A stretch of DNA of 64,000 nt from Ornithinimicrobium cryptoxanthini (GCF_023923205.1 NZ_CP099490.1:992001-1056000); one strand, 5' to 3'. Positions 34,575 to 42,830 are shown, numbered from the stretch's first letter. Notes: generated from the letters alone by a model not told the origin. A program made the numbers and translations.

Positions 34575-35000
34575 ATGGCTCTGAGCGACGCACAGCGTGA
34601 CTATCTGGCTGCCCACACCCTGGCGAGCCTGGCCACCCTCAAGCGCGACGGCCGGCCGCAGCTGTCGCAGGTGGGCTATCACTTCGACGCGGCGAGCGGG
34701 ACCTTCCGCGTCTCGGTCACGGCCACCCGGGCCAAGACCAAGAACCTGCGCCGTGACCCGCGCGCCACGCTGCTGGTCGTCGGCGGGCGCTGGGAATATC
34801 TTGTCGTCGACGGGGACGCCAGCCTCGGCGAAGTCACCACCGACCCGCACGATGGCGCGGCCGACGCCCTCGTGGACCTCTATCGCGCCCTGTCCGGGGA
34901 GCACCCCGACTGGGCCGAGTTCCGCACCGCGATGGTCGCCGAGCAGCGCCTGGTGCTCACGGTGACCGCGACGCACGCCTACGGCATCCTCCCGACATGA
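34575..35000 (+). CDS. PPOX-class F420-dependent enzyme
   Basis: A 141-residue split beta-barrel flavin/deazaflavin protein. The opening YLAAHTLASLATLKRDGRPQ, then VTATRAKTKNLRRDPRATLL and a VEG-type strand YLVVDGDASLGEV, are typical of F420H2-dependent reductases of the PPOX group. It would reduce an unknown substrate with coenzyme F420, consistent with an actinobacterial host. It is coupled by a four-base ATGA overlap to the MOSC gene. Confidence 0.88.
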   Translation: MALSDAQRDYLAAHTLASLATLKRDGRPQLSQVGYHFDAASGTFRVSVTATRAKTKNLRRDPRATLLVVGGRWEYLVVDGDASLGEVTTDPHDGAADALVDLYRALSGEHPDWAEFRTAMVAEQRLVLTVTATHAYGILPT

Positions 35001-35722
35001 CGCTGACACACGGGCCGGAGTCGCCCCGAGCGGGCCGAGCCCTGTCCGTGAACCTCGGCAAGGCGGTGGCGACCGACCACACCAGTGCGCCGGGTGGGCG
35101 GACGGGGATCGACAAGTATGCCGTGAACTCGCTGACCGTCCGACCGCCCGGGCCGAAGGAGAGCGGACAGGGCAGCGGCGTGGTGGGCGACCACATCGGT
35201 GACCAGAGGTTCCACGGTGGGGACAACAAGGCGGTCTATCTTTTTGCCCGGGAGGAGCTCGACTGGTGGGAGGTCGAGTCCGGCCGTCCGCTGCGCTCGG
35301 GCATCTTTGGCGAGAACGTCACCACGGTCGACCTCGACGTGGACGACCTGGTCGTGGGATCCCGTGTGGCAGTGGGTGACCCAGCCTCGCCCAGAGCGGT
35401 GTTGACCGTTGCCGGACCGCGGATCCCGTGCCGCACCTTCGCCGGTCACCTGGGCGAGCGGCAGTGGATCAGGCGGTTCACTGCCCGGGGCCTGACCGGC
35501 GCCTACTGCTCCGTCGAGGTGTCGGGGGAGATCCACACCGGCGATGCCCTGACAGTGGTGGACGTCCCGGGTCACGGCATCACGGTGCCGCAGCTGTTCC
35601 GGGCGCTGACTGGAGACCTCGAGCTGGTCGAGCAGGTCATCCGGTCCGGGGCGCTCGTCGGCCCGGAGCTGGCTCAGCTCGCCGAGTCGTTCGAGCGGCG
35701 CACGGGGCGCACACCGGCCTGA
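34997..35722 (+). CDS. MOSC domain protein (YiiM-like)
   Basis: A 241-residue protein with a MOSC beta-strand domain: GVVGDHIGDQRFHGGDNKAV, FGENVTTVDLDVDDLVVGSR, and the conserved cysteine in GPRIPCRTFAGHLGE. MOSC proteins bind molybdenum cofactor or deliver sulfur; the YiiM group detoxifies N-hydroxylated bases such as 6-hydroxylaminopurine. The last codons (GRTPA) already belong to a GC-rich tandem repeat that continues past the stop. Confidence 0.88.
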   Translation: MTLTHGPESPRAGRALSVNLGKAVATDHTSAPGGRTGIDKYAVNSLTVRPPGPKESGQGSGVVGDHIGDQRFHGGDNKAVYLFAREELDWWEVESGRPLRSGIFGENVTTVDLDVDDLVVGSRVAVGDPASPRAVLTVAGPRIPCRTFAGHLGERQWIRRFTARGLTGAYCSVEVSGEIHTGDALTVVDVPGHGITVPQLFRALTGDLELVEQVIRSGALVGPELAQLAESFERRTGRTPA

Positions 35723-35831
35723 GCGGCGCACGCCGGCCTGAGGGGCAGCACACCGGCCTGAGCGCGCACGCCGGCCGGGGCGCGCACACCGGCCGGGGCG
35801 CGCACACCGGCCTGAGCGCGCACACCGGCCT
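35704..35831 (+). repeat. GC-rich minisatellite, seven units of 17-20 bp
   Basis: Seven units ending in ACACCGGCC or ACGCCGGCC start at 35704, 35721, 35740, 35760, 35778, 35796 and 35814. The first unit is inside the MOSC gene and the rest follow its stop. Unit length drifts from 17 to 20 and settles at 18. Confidence 0.9.
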
Positions 35832-36054
35832 GAGGGGGAGTGCTACCTCTAGCTGCGTCTCCGCTCCTGTGGTCGAGCCTGTCATTGCGTGGGCTTTGTT
35901 CCCCCGGAGGGACTGAATCCCACGCGATGGGCGGCTCGGACCCTGGCTACGTCTCCGTTCCTGTGGTCAAGCCTGTCATTGCGTGGGCTTTGTCCCCCCA
36001 GAGGGACTGAATCCCACGCGATGGGCGACTGATGGGGCCGCTCCGGGCAGCTCG
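35832..36054. repeat. Two 94-bp direct repeats, each with a 47-bp palindrome
   Basis: A segment beginning CTGCGTCTCCGCTCCTGTGG is repeated about 94 bp later as CTACGTCTCCGTTCCTGTGG. Each copy ends in an imperfect palindrome, at 35883-35929 and 35977-36023, with arms CATTGCGTGGG and CCCACGCGATG. No gene was seen in this interval, which together with the minisatellite fills the 332 bp between the MOSC and AbiEi/DUF559-type genes. Confidence 0.85.
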
Positions 36055-37164
36055 TCAGCTCGCGATATGTCTGGTCAGGGCGGCCCACCGTTGCGGAAGG
36101 TCACAGGATGGGCCGCATGCGCTGGGCGCGCCGGTCCAACCTCGATGGGTCATCGTGAGCGCAAGGTCCAGTGCCACCTCGCATGGTTGTTCGGCTGCAT
36201 CCCAGGTCACCCTGACGGTGAGGTCACCTGCGGCGGCGGCCTTCCGATCCCGTCGCCGGTCCTCGTGGAAGGAGTCCCGGTGCCATTCGACCCCGTCACC
36301 CTCGACCCTGATGCCAAGGAGCACATTGCGCAGATCATTGCGCTCTGTTGGGCCGTTCGTGCTGTCTGCTCTCGAAGTGCCCGCTCCTGGAATGGGGGTT
36401 CCCATGGTTCCCGCTGGCCGGGCGGGGCTGTGGGTTCCCATGGTGCCTGCTCTCAAGGCTTCGGCTTCCGCGACGCTCGTTCTGGTGACATCCAGAGGCA
36501 CCTGCAATGCGAAACCGGACAGGCCATGGGAGCGGATGACTGTGCGGAGGATCCGGGACTCGAGCGAGCTCTCCACACCCTCCACCGCATCGGCGCAGGC
36601 ACGCCGCAGCCGGTCTGCCATCGGATGGTGCCAGTAGTCCTCGAGCGCTTTCAGTAGCGAGTCCGGCTTGAGCAACTGCCGCTGCGCCGCACGTCCCAGG
36701 AGCGCCGAGGTCTCGTCCAGCGTGAACCCTGGCTGAGCTGTCAGGTCGAGGACTGTCTGCCGCACACTGGTGACGCACATGCCCATGCGCTCGACGACTT
36801 CCAGCGAACGCCGCCGCACTATCCGGGCGCCTCGCGGGCGGACGACGGTGCGTCCTTCTGGAACGGCGATCCGCAGCATGCTGGGAGCTTTACTTTCCAG
36901 GCCCCACATGTAGGCCGCCGAACTGTGCGACAGCGCTGCTCCCGTGCCGGCACACAGGAGTGCGGCCCAAGCGCGTGCATGCCAGTCGGGCTTGCCTGAG
37001 TTCGTGAGGTAGACGCCTCGCTGTATCCGCCGCCAGCGGCCGCTGTGCACCGCGTGGAAGACCTGCTTGGGCGTCATGCCGCGGCCAAGGGCTTGTGCTC
37101 TGCTGATGACACCATGCTGTGAGTTGGCAAGCCGCATGACCGCCGACATGACCTCTGGCTCCAT
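36055..37164 (-). CDS. AbiEi-type antitoxin domain protein with C-terminal DUF559-like nuclease domain
   Basis: A 369-residue protein in two parts. Residues 1-180 match the type IV antitoxin AbiEi layout: a winged-helix start (ANSQHGVISRAQALGRGMTP), RWRRIQRGVYLTNSGKPDWH and ALSHSSAAYMWGLES. The C-terminal part looks like DUF559/Vsr-type endonuclease: SSLESRILRTVIRSHGLSGF, then VEGDGVEWHRDSFHEDRRRD. Between these lies an insertion of about 45 residues with an in-frame 12-residue duplication (GTMGTHSP, GTMGTPIP), so the nuclease core may be disrupted. ATG 37164 is chosen; a longer frame enters a palindrome. No AbiEii toxin gene is adjacent. Confidence 0.75.
   Translation of the reverse strand: MEPEVMSAVMRLANSQHGVISRAQALGRGMTPKQVFHAVHSGRWRRIQRGVYLTNSGKPDWHARAWAALLCAGTGAALSHSSAAYMWGLESKAPSMLRIAVPEGRTVVRPRGARIVRRRSLEVVERMGMCVTSVRQTVLDLTAQPGFTLDETSALLGRAAQRQLLKPDSLLKALEDYWHHPMADRLRRACADAVEGVESSLESRILRTVIRSHGLSGFALQVPLDVTRTSVAEAEALRAGTMGTHSPARPAGTMGTPIPGAGTSRADSTNGPTERNDLRNVLLGIRVEGDGVEWHRDSFHEDRRRDRKAAAAGDLTVRVTWDAAEQPCEVALDLALTMTHRGWTGAPSACGPSCDLPQRWAALTRHIAS
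36396..36447 (-). repeat. In-frame 36-bp duplication inside the DUF559-like domain
   Basis: GGGTTCCCATGGTTCC at 36396 recurs as GGGTTCCCATGGTGCC at 36432, exactly 36 bp (12 codons) apart. It adds a repeated peptide within the predicted nuclease domain. Confidence 0.8.
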
Positions 37165-37231
37165 CGGGTCAGCGTGCCCGAACTCGCCGCAGCGCCCTTC
37201 GATTTGTCCACAGGCGGACTGTGTGCCCGGC

Positions 37232-37278
37232 CATTGCGTGGGGTTTAGTCCCCCAGGAGGACTAAACCCCACGCGATG
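37232..37278. repeat. 47-bp palindrome, third and best copy
   Basis: Arms of 20 bases, CATTGCGTGGGGTTTAGTCC and its near-complement (one T/G mismatch), surround a seven-base loop. It lies 68 bp upstream of the AbiEi/DUF559-type start and has the same length and ends as the two copies downstream of that gene. Confidence 0.9.
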
Positions 37279-37326
37279 CCGGAGCGAGCGGGCGATGGAG
37301 GTGGCACTGACGCGGAGTGCGGCCCG

Positions 37327-37356
37327 GTGGGAGAACTGTCAGTGGGAGAACTGTCA
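37327..37356. repeat. Two tandem copies of a 15-bp unit at the accE stop
   Basis: GTGGGAGAACTGTCA is repeated perfectly at 37327 and 37342. The TGA of accE is the complement of the last three bases of the second copy. Confidence 0.85.
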
Positions 37357-37653
37357 GTGGGGGAGGCCGGAGGCGCGCCAGGCGCCGTGGCCGGGCGTGG
37401 GTCGAGGCGGTGCGGTGCGGGCCGAGGCGCTCCACAGGCTCGGACGCCGGCGGGCTGCGGTGCCGCCCGTGTCCGCGCCCGACCCGGCTGCCGCGAGGAC
37501 GGCCATCAGTGCCGCGACCTCCTCGGGCGTCGGGTTGCCCGAGACGACCCGCAGCACCGGCGAGGTCTCCTGGGTGGTGGCGTCGGTCGCGGCGGGAGGT
37601 GCGTCGGGAGGGGCGGCCTCGGTGGCGGCGGGAGGTGCAGCGTCGGCGCTCAC
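37354..37653 (-). CDS. accE: Acyl-CoA carboxylase epsilon subunit
   Basis: A 99-residue protein: an alanine/proline-rich N-terminus followed by the conserved epsilon motif [20 protein letters not shown], then an arginine/serine/proline tail. The small epsilon subunit stabilises actinobacterial carboxylase complexes between the AccA and AccD subunits. The GTG start overlaps the accD stop by four bases. The stop lies in a 15-bp tandem duplication, so the tail length may have changed recently. Confidence 0.88.
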   Translation of the reverse strand: MSADAAPPAATEAAPPDAPPAATDATTQETSPVLRVVSGNPTPEEVAALMAVLAAAGSGADTGGTAARRRPSLWSASARTAPPRPTPGHGAWRASGLPH

Positions 37654-39269
37654 AGTGGGATGTTCCCGTGCTTGCGCGGAGGCCGGGTGTCCCGCTTGGT
37701 GGCCAGGGTGCGCAGCGCCCGGATGATCTCGATGCGGGTCTGCGAGGGGGCGATGACCGCGTCGACATAGCCACGCTCGGCGGCGATGTAGGGGTTGGCC
37801 AGGGTGTCCTCATACTCCTGGATCCGGGCGGCGCGCTCGGCGTCGACGTCCCGGCCCTCCTCGGCCGCGGCGGCCAGCTGCTTGCGATAGAGGATGTTGG
37901 CCGCACCCTGGGCCCCCATGACCGCGATCTGTGCTGTCGGCCAGGCCAGGTTGATGTCCGCCCCGAGGTGCTTGGAGCCCATCACGTCATAGGCGCCGCC
38001 ATAGGCCTTGCGCGTGATCACGGTGACGAGCGGGACGGTGGCCTCGGCATACGCATAGAGCAGCTTGGCGCCGCGGCGGATGATGCCGCCGAACTCCTGG
38101 TCCGTGCCGGGCAGGAACCCGGGCACGTCGACGAAGGTCAGGATCGGGACGTTGAACGCGTCGCAGGTGCGCACGAACCGGGCGGCCTTCTCGGAGGCGT
38201 TGATGTCCAGGGTCCCGGCGAACTGCATCGGCTGGTTGGCCACGACACCGACTGAGCGGCCCTCGACCCGGCCGAACCCGCAGACGATGTTGGGCGCAAA
38301 CAGCTCCTGGACCTCGAGGAACTCACCGTCGTCCAGCACATGCTCGATCGCGGTCTTGATGTCATAGGGCATGTTCGCCGAGTCGGGCACAAGCGTGTCC
38401 AGCTCACGGTCCTCGTCGGTGACCTCCATGTCGGGATCCGCATCGAAGACCGGTGCCTCCTCCAGGTTGTTCTGCGGGAGGTGGGACAGCAGCTCCCTGA
38501 CATAGGCGATCGCGTCATCCTCGTCGCTGCCCATGTAGTGCGCCACGCCCGAGACGGTGTTGTGGGTCCGCGCGCCGCCGAGGTCCTCAAAGGTCACGTC
38601 CTCACCGGTGACGGTCTTGATGACGTCGGGACCGGTGATGAACATGTGCGAGGTCTGGTCGACCATCACGATGAAGTCGGTGATCGCGGGGGAGTAGACC
38701 GCACCGCCGGCACTCGGGCCGAGCACCAGGGAGATCTGCGGGATGACGCCGGAGGCGTGCACGTTGCGCTTGAAGATCTCGGCATACAGACCCAGCGCCA
38801 CGACGCCCTCCTGGATGCGTGCGCCGCCGGAGTCGTTGATGCCGACGACCGGGCAGCCGACCTTCATGGCCAGGTCCATCACCTTGACGATCTTCTCGCC
38901 GAACACCTCGCCCAGCGACCCGCCGAAGACGGTGAAGTCCTGGGAGAACACCGCGACCGGACGCCCGTCGACGGTGCCGTAGCCGGTCACCACGCCGTCG
39001 CCATACGGCCGCGACTTCTCCTGGCCGAAGGCGGTCGAGCGGTGCCGGGCCAGCGCGTCGAGCTCGCTGAACGAACCCTCGTCCAGCAGCTCGTCGATGC
39101 GCTCGCGTGCCGTCTTCTTGCCCTTGGCGTGCTGCTTCTCGACGGCGCGCGCCGAACCCGCGTGCACGGCCTCGTCCATGCGGGCGTGGTAGTCGGCCAG
39201 CTTGCTGGCCGTGGTGTGGATGTCGGGTCCAGCCTCGGGCGCGGCGTCGTGGTGGGGGTCCGCAGTCAT
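37650..39269 (-). CDS. accD5: Propionyl-CoA carboxylase beta subunit (AccD5-like)
   Basis: A 539-residue carboxyltransferase that moves the carboxyl group from biotin to an acyl-CoA, most likely propionyl-CoA. It shows [60 protein letters not shown] and [20 protein letters not shown], matching the PccB/AccD5 group. ATG 39269 is preceded at seven bases by TAAGTT. It is coupled to accE and divergent from birA, the biotin ligase that activates its AccA partner. With MutAB in the window it forms the propionate-to-succinyl-CoA route. Confidence 0.94.
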   Translation of the reverse strand: MTADPHHDAAPEAGPDIHTTASKLADYHARMDEAVHAGSARAVEKQHAKGKKTARERIDELLDEGSFSELDALARHRSTAFGQEKSRPYGDGVVTGYGTVDGRPVAVFSQDFTVFGGSLGEVFGEKIVKVMDLAMKVGCPVVGINDSGGARIQEGVVALGLYAEIFKRNVHASGVIPQISLVLGPSAGGAVYSPAITDFIVMVDQTSHMFITGPDVIKTVTGEDVTFEDLGGARTHNTVSGVAHYMGSDEDDAIAYVRELLSHLPQNNLEEAPVFDADPDMEVTDEDRELDTLVPDSANMPYDIKTAIEHVLDDGEFLEVQELFAPNIVCGFGRVEGRSVGVVANQPMQFAGTLDINASEKAARFVRTCDAFNVPILTFVDVPGFLPGTDQEFGGIIRRGAKLLYAYAEATVPLVTVITRKAYGGAYDVMGSKHLGADINLAWPTAQIAVMGAQGAANILYRKQLAAAAEEGRDVDAERAARIQEYEDTLANPYIAAERGYVDAVIAPSQTRIEIIRALRTLATKRDTRPPRKHGNIPL

Positions 39270-39276
39270 GGAGGAC

Positions 39277-39286
39277 AACTTAGCCT
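39277..39286. promoter_or_regulatory. Overlapping divergent -10 elements of accD5 and birA
   Basis: TAAGTT (minus, 39277-39282) serves accD5 seven bases downstream. TAGCCT (plus, 39281-39286) serves birA six bases downstream. The two hexamers share two base pairs, so the promoters should compete. Confidence 0.65.
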
Positions 39287-39292
39287 TGCCCC

Positions 39293-40072
39293 GTGGACCC
39301 TTTGTCGTGGGATGCCCCGGAATGGCACGCGAGCATCGACTCGACCAACCTCGAGGCCCTGCGTGAGCCGCGTCCTGGTCGGGTGGTCGTCGCCGACCAC
39401 CAGAGCGCCGGACTCGGCCGCAGGGGCCGCTCGTGGACAGCGCCACCGGACTCCTCGGTCGCGGTCTCCGTCGTGCTGCCCGCCCCGGGACCGGCCCTGC
39501 TCGGGTGGGTCCCGCTGGTCACCGGGCTGGCGGTCAGCCAGGCGCTCTCCCGGAGCAGGTATGCCGTGCCGACCGTCCTGAAGTGGCCGAACGACGTCCT
39601 GGCCCGGGACGGGCAGGAGTGGCTGAAGATCTGTGGGGTGCTCGCGCACGCTGCCGTCGACGGCGGTGGTGCGCCTGTCGTGGTCGTCGGCGCAGGGCTC
39701 AATATCGACCAGACGCGCGAGGAGCTGCCGGTGCCGACCGCGACGTCGTGGCGCCTGGCGCGAGGTGGTCCCGACGGCAAGGTGGCCGCACCGCTGCCGG
39801 ACGGTGCGCGCGAGCAGTTCGTCACCGACTACCTCGACCGGCTGGCAGACCTGATGGGCACCCTGGTGCGGGATCCGGGGACGGTGCGCACGGCATACCG
39901 TGACCACTGCTCGACGATCGGGGCCCCGGTCCAGGTCCACCTGCCGGAGGGAGGGTTGCGCACCGGTGCAGCCGTCGACGTGGACGAGACCGGGGCGCTG
40001 GTGGTGGAGGGCGACGGACGACGCACTGTCCACCTCGCCGGCGATGTCGTGCATGTCAGACCCGCGGTCTAA
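39293..40072 (+). CDS. birA: Biotin--[acyl-CoA carboxylase] ligase
   Basis: A 259-residue ligase that makes biotinyl-AMP and attaches biotin to the EAMKM lysine of the carboxylase carrier domain. Present are the substrate motif IDSTNLEAL, the biotinyl-AMP loop [34 protein letters not shown] and [12 protein letters not shown], and a C-terminal SH3-like domain. It lacks the N-terminal helix-turn-helix of the E. coli type, so it is not a DNA-binding repressor. The GTG start is leaderless, six bases after TAGCCT. Confidence 0.94.
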   Translation: MDPLSWDAPEWHASIDSTNLEALREPRPGRVVVADHQSAGLGRRGRSWTAPPDSSVAVSVVLPAPGPALLGWVPLVTGLAVSQALSRSRYAVPTVLKWPNDVLARDGQEWLKICGVLAHAAVDGGGAPVVVVGAGLNIDQTREELPVPTATSWRLARGGPDGKVAAPLPDGAREQFVTDYLDRLADLMGTLVRDPGTVRTAYRDHCSTIGAPVQVHLPEGGLRTGAAVDVDETGALVVEGDGRRTVHLAGDVVHVRPAV

Positions 40073-40075
40073 CCT
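40070..40075 (+). promoter_or_regulatory. -10 element of the enoyl-CoA hydratase gene
   Basis: TAACCT, which includes the TAA stop of birA, ends seven bases before the ATG at 40083. Confidence 0.5.
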
Positions 40076-40082
40076 TGCCGCC

Positions 40083-40898
40083 ATGACCTCGCAGACTCCT
40101 GCTGACAGCGCGCCGACCCTGCTCAGGGTCACCCGGCACGGCGACGGCGACCACGTGGTCGAGCTCGCCCTGGACCGGCCCGAGGCGATGAACGCGATCT
40201 CGACGGCCTTCGCGCAGGAGATCGCCGACGTCACCGACGCCCTGGCGGCCGACCCGCAGGTGCGCGCGGTGGTGCTGTCCTCGACCCACCCCAAGGCGTT
40301 CTGCGTCGGGGCCGACCTCAAGGAGCGCAACAGCTTCACCGACGCCGACCTGATGCGCCAGCGGCCGATCGCGCAGCGGGCCTATGGCGGGGTGCTCAAC
40401 CTGCCGATGCCCGTCTTTGCCGCCGTGGACGGGTTCGCGCTCGGCGGCGGACTGGAGATCGCGCTGAGCTGTGACGTGATCATCGCCGGCGAGGGTGCCC
40501 TGGTCGGACTGCCGGAGGTGTCGGTCGGGGTGATCCCCGGTGGCGGTGGCACCCAGCTGCTCACCCGTCGGATCGGGTGGTCGAAGGCAGCCAAGGCGAT
40601 CTTCACCGCGGCCAAGATGCCGGCGGCCGAGGCGTTCGAGCTGGGGATCGTTGACGAGCTCGTGGCCTCCGGGGGTGCGCGTGAGCGGGCCCTGGAGCTG
40701 GCTGGCGTCGTCGCGGGGCACAGCCCCGTCGGGGTGCGCAACGCCAAGCGCGCGATGCGACTGGGCGCCGACGTCGACCTGCAGACCGGGCTCGTCGCGG
40801 AGGACGCCGGGTGGCGCGCGACGGCCTTTTCCGCCGACCGGGCCGAGGGCGTGGCGGCGTTTGTGGAGAAGCGCAGGCCGGACTGGCCGGGGTTCTGA
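40083..40898 (+). CDS. Enoyl-CoA hydratase/isomerase family protein
   Basis: A 271-residue crotonase-fold enzyme. The oxyanion-hole residues lie in AFCVGADLKERN and GFALGGGLEIALSCDV, with LPEVSVGVIPGGGGTQLLTR carrying the catalytic glutamate region of hydratases. The ending FVEKRRPDWPGF is typical. It could hydrate short-chain or methylglutaconyl-type acyl-CoA, which would fit the degradation genes nearby, but specificity is unknown. It follows birA by 10 bp. Confidence 0.92.
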   Translation: MTSQTPADSAPTLLRVTRHGDGDHVVELALDRPEAMNAISTAFAQEIADVTDALAADPQVRAVVLSSTHPKAFCVGADLKERNSFTDADLMRQRPIAQRAYGGVLNLPMPVFAAVDGFALGGGLEIALSCDVIIAGEGALVGLPEVSVGVIPGGGGTQLLTRRIGWSKAAKAIFTAAKMPAAEAFELGIVDELVASGGARERALELAGVVAGHSPVGVRNAKRAMRLGADVDLQTGLVAEDAGWRATAFSADRAEGVAAFVEKRRPDWPGF

Positions 40899-40964
40899 CC
40901 GGGCACGGTTCGGCACGGGACTCACTGGGTGAGCCGGGGATCTCCGTTCTGGCCCAGGACTCCG

Positions 40965-40970
40965 TATCAT
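40965..40970 (+). promoter_or_regulatory. -10 element of the two-component operon
   Basis: TATCAT ends seven bases before the ATG at 40978. Confidence 0.6.
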
Positions 40971-40977
40971 CGACGCC

Positions 40978-41661
40978 ATGACCCGTGTGTTGCTTGCCGA
41001 GGACGACGAGACCATCTCCGAGCCGCTGGCGCGTGCCCTGCGCCGCGAGGGCTATGAGGTCGACGTCTGCGGTGATGGCCGCAAGGCACTCCAGGTGGCC
41101 AGCAAGCAGACCCCTGACCTGGTGATCCTTGACCTGGGGCTGCCCTATGTCGACGGCCTGGACGTGTGCCGTCAGCTGCGTCGTGACGGGCTGACCAGCC
41201 CGGTCCTGATCCTCACCGCCCGCGGCGACGAGGTCGACACGGTGGTGGGTCTTGATGCCGGCGCCGACGACTACGTCACCAAGCCGTTCCGCCTGGCCGA
41301 GCTGCTCGCCCGCGTGCGGGCCCTGCTGCGTCGTGGCACTGAGGAGCCCGAGGACGAGCCGGAGCGCCCGATCACCATCGACACCAAGGCCCGTCGGGCG
41401 TTCTTCCGCAGCCAAGAGCTGCAGCTGACCGCCAAGGAGTTCGACCTGCTGCGCGTGCTGATGCGCGAGGGAGGTCGCGTGGTCTCCCGCGAGGATCTGA
41501 TGCGCGAGGTCTGGGACTCGGCCTGGTACGGCTCCACCAAGACCCTCGACATGCACGTGTCGGTGCTGCGCCGCAAGATCGGTGACGACGCCGCAGACCC
41601 CAAGCACATCGTCACGGTGCGCGGCGTCGGCTTCCGCTTTGAGAACGAGCCCGAGAGCTAG
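40978..41661 (+). CDS. OmpR-family response regulator
   Basis: A 227-residue regulator: receiver domain with acidic pocket EDDE near residue 9, phosphoacceptor aspartate in LVILDLGLPYVDGLD, threonine in LILTARGDEVD and lysine in DDYVTKPFRL. A winged-helix domain follows (LTAKEFDLLRVLMREGGRVV, KTLDMHVSVLRRKIGDD, VRGVGFRFE). It is followed by its histidine kinase eight bases later. The regulated genes are not evident. Confidence 0.95.
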   Translation: MTRVLLAEDDETISEPLARALRREGYEVDVCGDGRKALQVASKQTPDLVILDLGLPYVDGLDVCRQLRRDGLTSPVLILTARGDEVDTVVGLDAGADDYVTKPFRLAELLARVRALLRRGTEEPEDEPERPITIDTKARRAFFRSQELQLTAKEFDLLRVLMREGGRVVSREDLMREVWDSAWYGSTKTLDMHVSVLRRKIGDDAADPKHIVTVRGVGFRFENEPES

Positions 41662-41669
41662 ATCCACCC

Positions 41670-42719
41670 GTGGGCGCTGAGTTCCGCTGGGTCGCGCTGG
41701 TCGCCGGCGTCGGGTCCGCGGTCCTGGCGCTGACCCTGTCGTGGACGGTCGCCGCCATCGTGGGCACTGTGCAGCGCGGCCGCGTGGACGCCGGGGACGA
41801 GATGCTGCCAATGTGGGTCGGGGTGTTTGCCGGCGCCGTCATATTCATCGTCGTGATCTCGGTGTCCTGGTATGCCGTGCTCCGGCTGGCCGAGCTGCGC
41901 GCGCAGCGGACGGCGCAGGCGATGCGCCAGCTGTCCCAGCGGGCGGAGGAGTATGGCTCGGGCGGCTTCGCGCTCGAGCCGCTGAGCCAGGAGCTGGTGC
42001 CGCTGACCTCCGGGCTGGAGGAGGTCGACAGCCTCTCGCGGGTCCTGGACCGCAACCACCGCGCGCTGATGCGGGCCCTGACCGCCGAGCGCTCCTTCGC
42101 CGCTGACGCGTCACACCAGCTGCGCACCCCGCTCGCGGCGCTGCTGCTGCGGCTGGAGGAGATCAGTAGCTCCACCGAGTCGGAGGCCTCGCGGCTGGAG
42201 GCCGAGCTCGCGATCAGCCAGACCGAGCGGTTGGCGGGGGTGGTCGACGACCTGCTGCACCGCACCCGCGCCGGCCACACCGACGGCGGACGCTCCGTGT
42301 CGCTCGACACGGTGCTGACCCAGCTGTCCAAGGAGTGGGAGGCCTCCTTCGCCGGGGCCGGCCGCTCGATCTCGACGTCCATCGAGCGCGGCATGATCGT
42401 GCGTTCCAGCGCGTCGGCCATCTCGCAGATCCTCAACACGCTGGTGGAGAACTCATTGGTCCACGGCGTGGGCGATGTCGCGATCCGGGCCCGACGCAGC
42501 GGACCCTCGGCGGTCATTGAGGTCGCCGACCAGGGTCCGGGCATCCCTCCAGCGCTGGCGCGGGTCATCTTTGAGCGGGGGACGACGACCGGCAGCGGCA
42601 CCGGCCTGGGCCTGGCCGTCGCCCGCGAGACGGCGGAGTCGTTCGGCGGGCGCCTGGAGCTGGTGCGGGCCGAGCCGGCGGTCTTCGCGCTCTTTGTGTC
42701 GATGGCTCCCGCGCGCTAA
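41670..42719 (+). CDS. Sensor histidine kinase
   Basis: A 349-residue membrane kinase with two spans (VALVAGVGSAVLALTLSWTV and VGVFAGAVIFIVVISVSWYA) separated by a short loop of about 30 residues, so little extracellular sensing is likely. The HisKA box is FAADASHQLRTPLAALLLRL, and the ATPase domain shows LNTLVENSLVHG (N box), ADQGPGIPPALARVIFERG (G1) and GTGLGLAVARETAESFGG (G2). The start is GTG. The two copies of a 32-bp repeat begin directly after the stop. Confidence 0.94.
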   Translation: MGAEFRWVALVAGVGSAVLALTLSWTVAAIVGTVQRGRVDAGDEMLPMWVGVFAGAVIFIVVISVSWYAVLRLAELRAQRTAQAMRQLSQRAEEYGSGGFALEPLSQELVPLTSGLEEVDSLSRVLDRNHRALMRALTAERSFAADASHQLRTPLAALLLRLEEISSSTESEASRLEAELAISQTERLAGVVDDLLHRTRAGHTDGGRSVSLDTVLTQLSKEWEASFAGAGRSISTSIERGMIVRSSASAISQILNTLVENSLVHGVGDVAIRARRSGPSAVIEVADQGPGIPPALARVIFERGTTTGSGTGLGLAVARETAESFGGRLELVRAEPAVFALFVSMAPAR

Positions 42720-42721
42720 CC

Positions 42722-42778
42722 CATTTTCATAGCGGTTTCGCTGGTGAACCCCGCCTTTTCGTAGCGGTTTCGCCGGGC
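42722..42778 (+). repeat. Two 32-bp repeat units after the histidine kinase
   Basis: GGTTTCG at 42734 and 42766 are exactly 32 apart; the units read TTTTCATAGCGGTTTCG and TTTTCGTAGCGGTTTCG. They start within a few bases of the kinase stop. Confidence 0.85.
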
Positions 42779-42818
42779 CGTCCAGCACCTCACCGCCCGA
42801 CCCTGGCCAACCCTGGCC

Positions 42819-42824
42819 TAGCCT
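42819..42824 (+). promoter_or_regulatory. -10 element of the PLP-enzyme/MFS operon
   Basis: TAGCCT ends six bases before the GTG at 42831. Confidence 0.6.
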
Positions 42825-42830
42825 TGCGTC

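Noticed and set aside
35229..35262. A possible extra 32-bp repeat unit (TCTATCTTTTTGCC) in the MOSC gene
   Set aside because: The similarity is to the poly-T part only; the bases encode the conserved KAVYLFAREE segment and there is no second core 32 bp away.
37165..37272. Upstream extension of the AbiEi/DUF559-type gene
   Set aside because: The extra 36 codons would translate the palindrome; the ATG at 37164 fits the domain start and has a near -10 element six bases before it.
36055..37278. REP-associated tyrosine (RAYT/Y1) transposase
   Set aside because: The palindromes fit, but the gene lacks the HUH and catalytic tyrosine motifs of that family.
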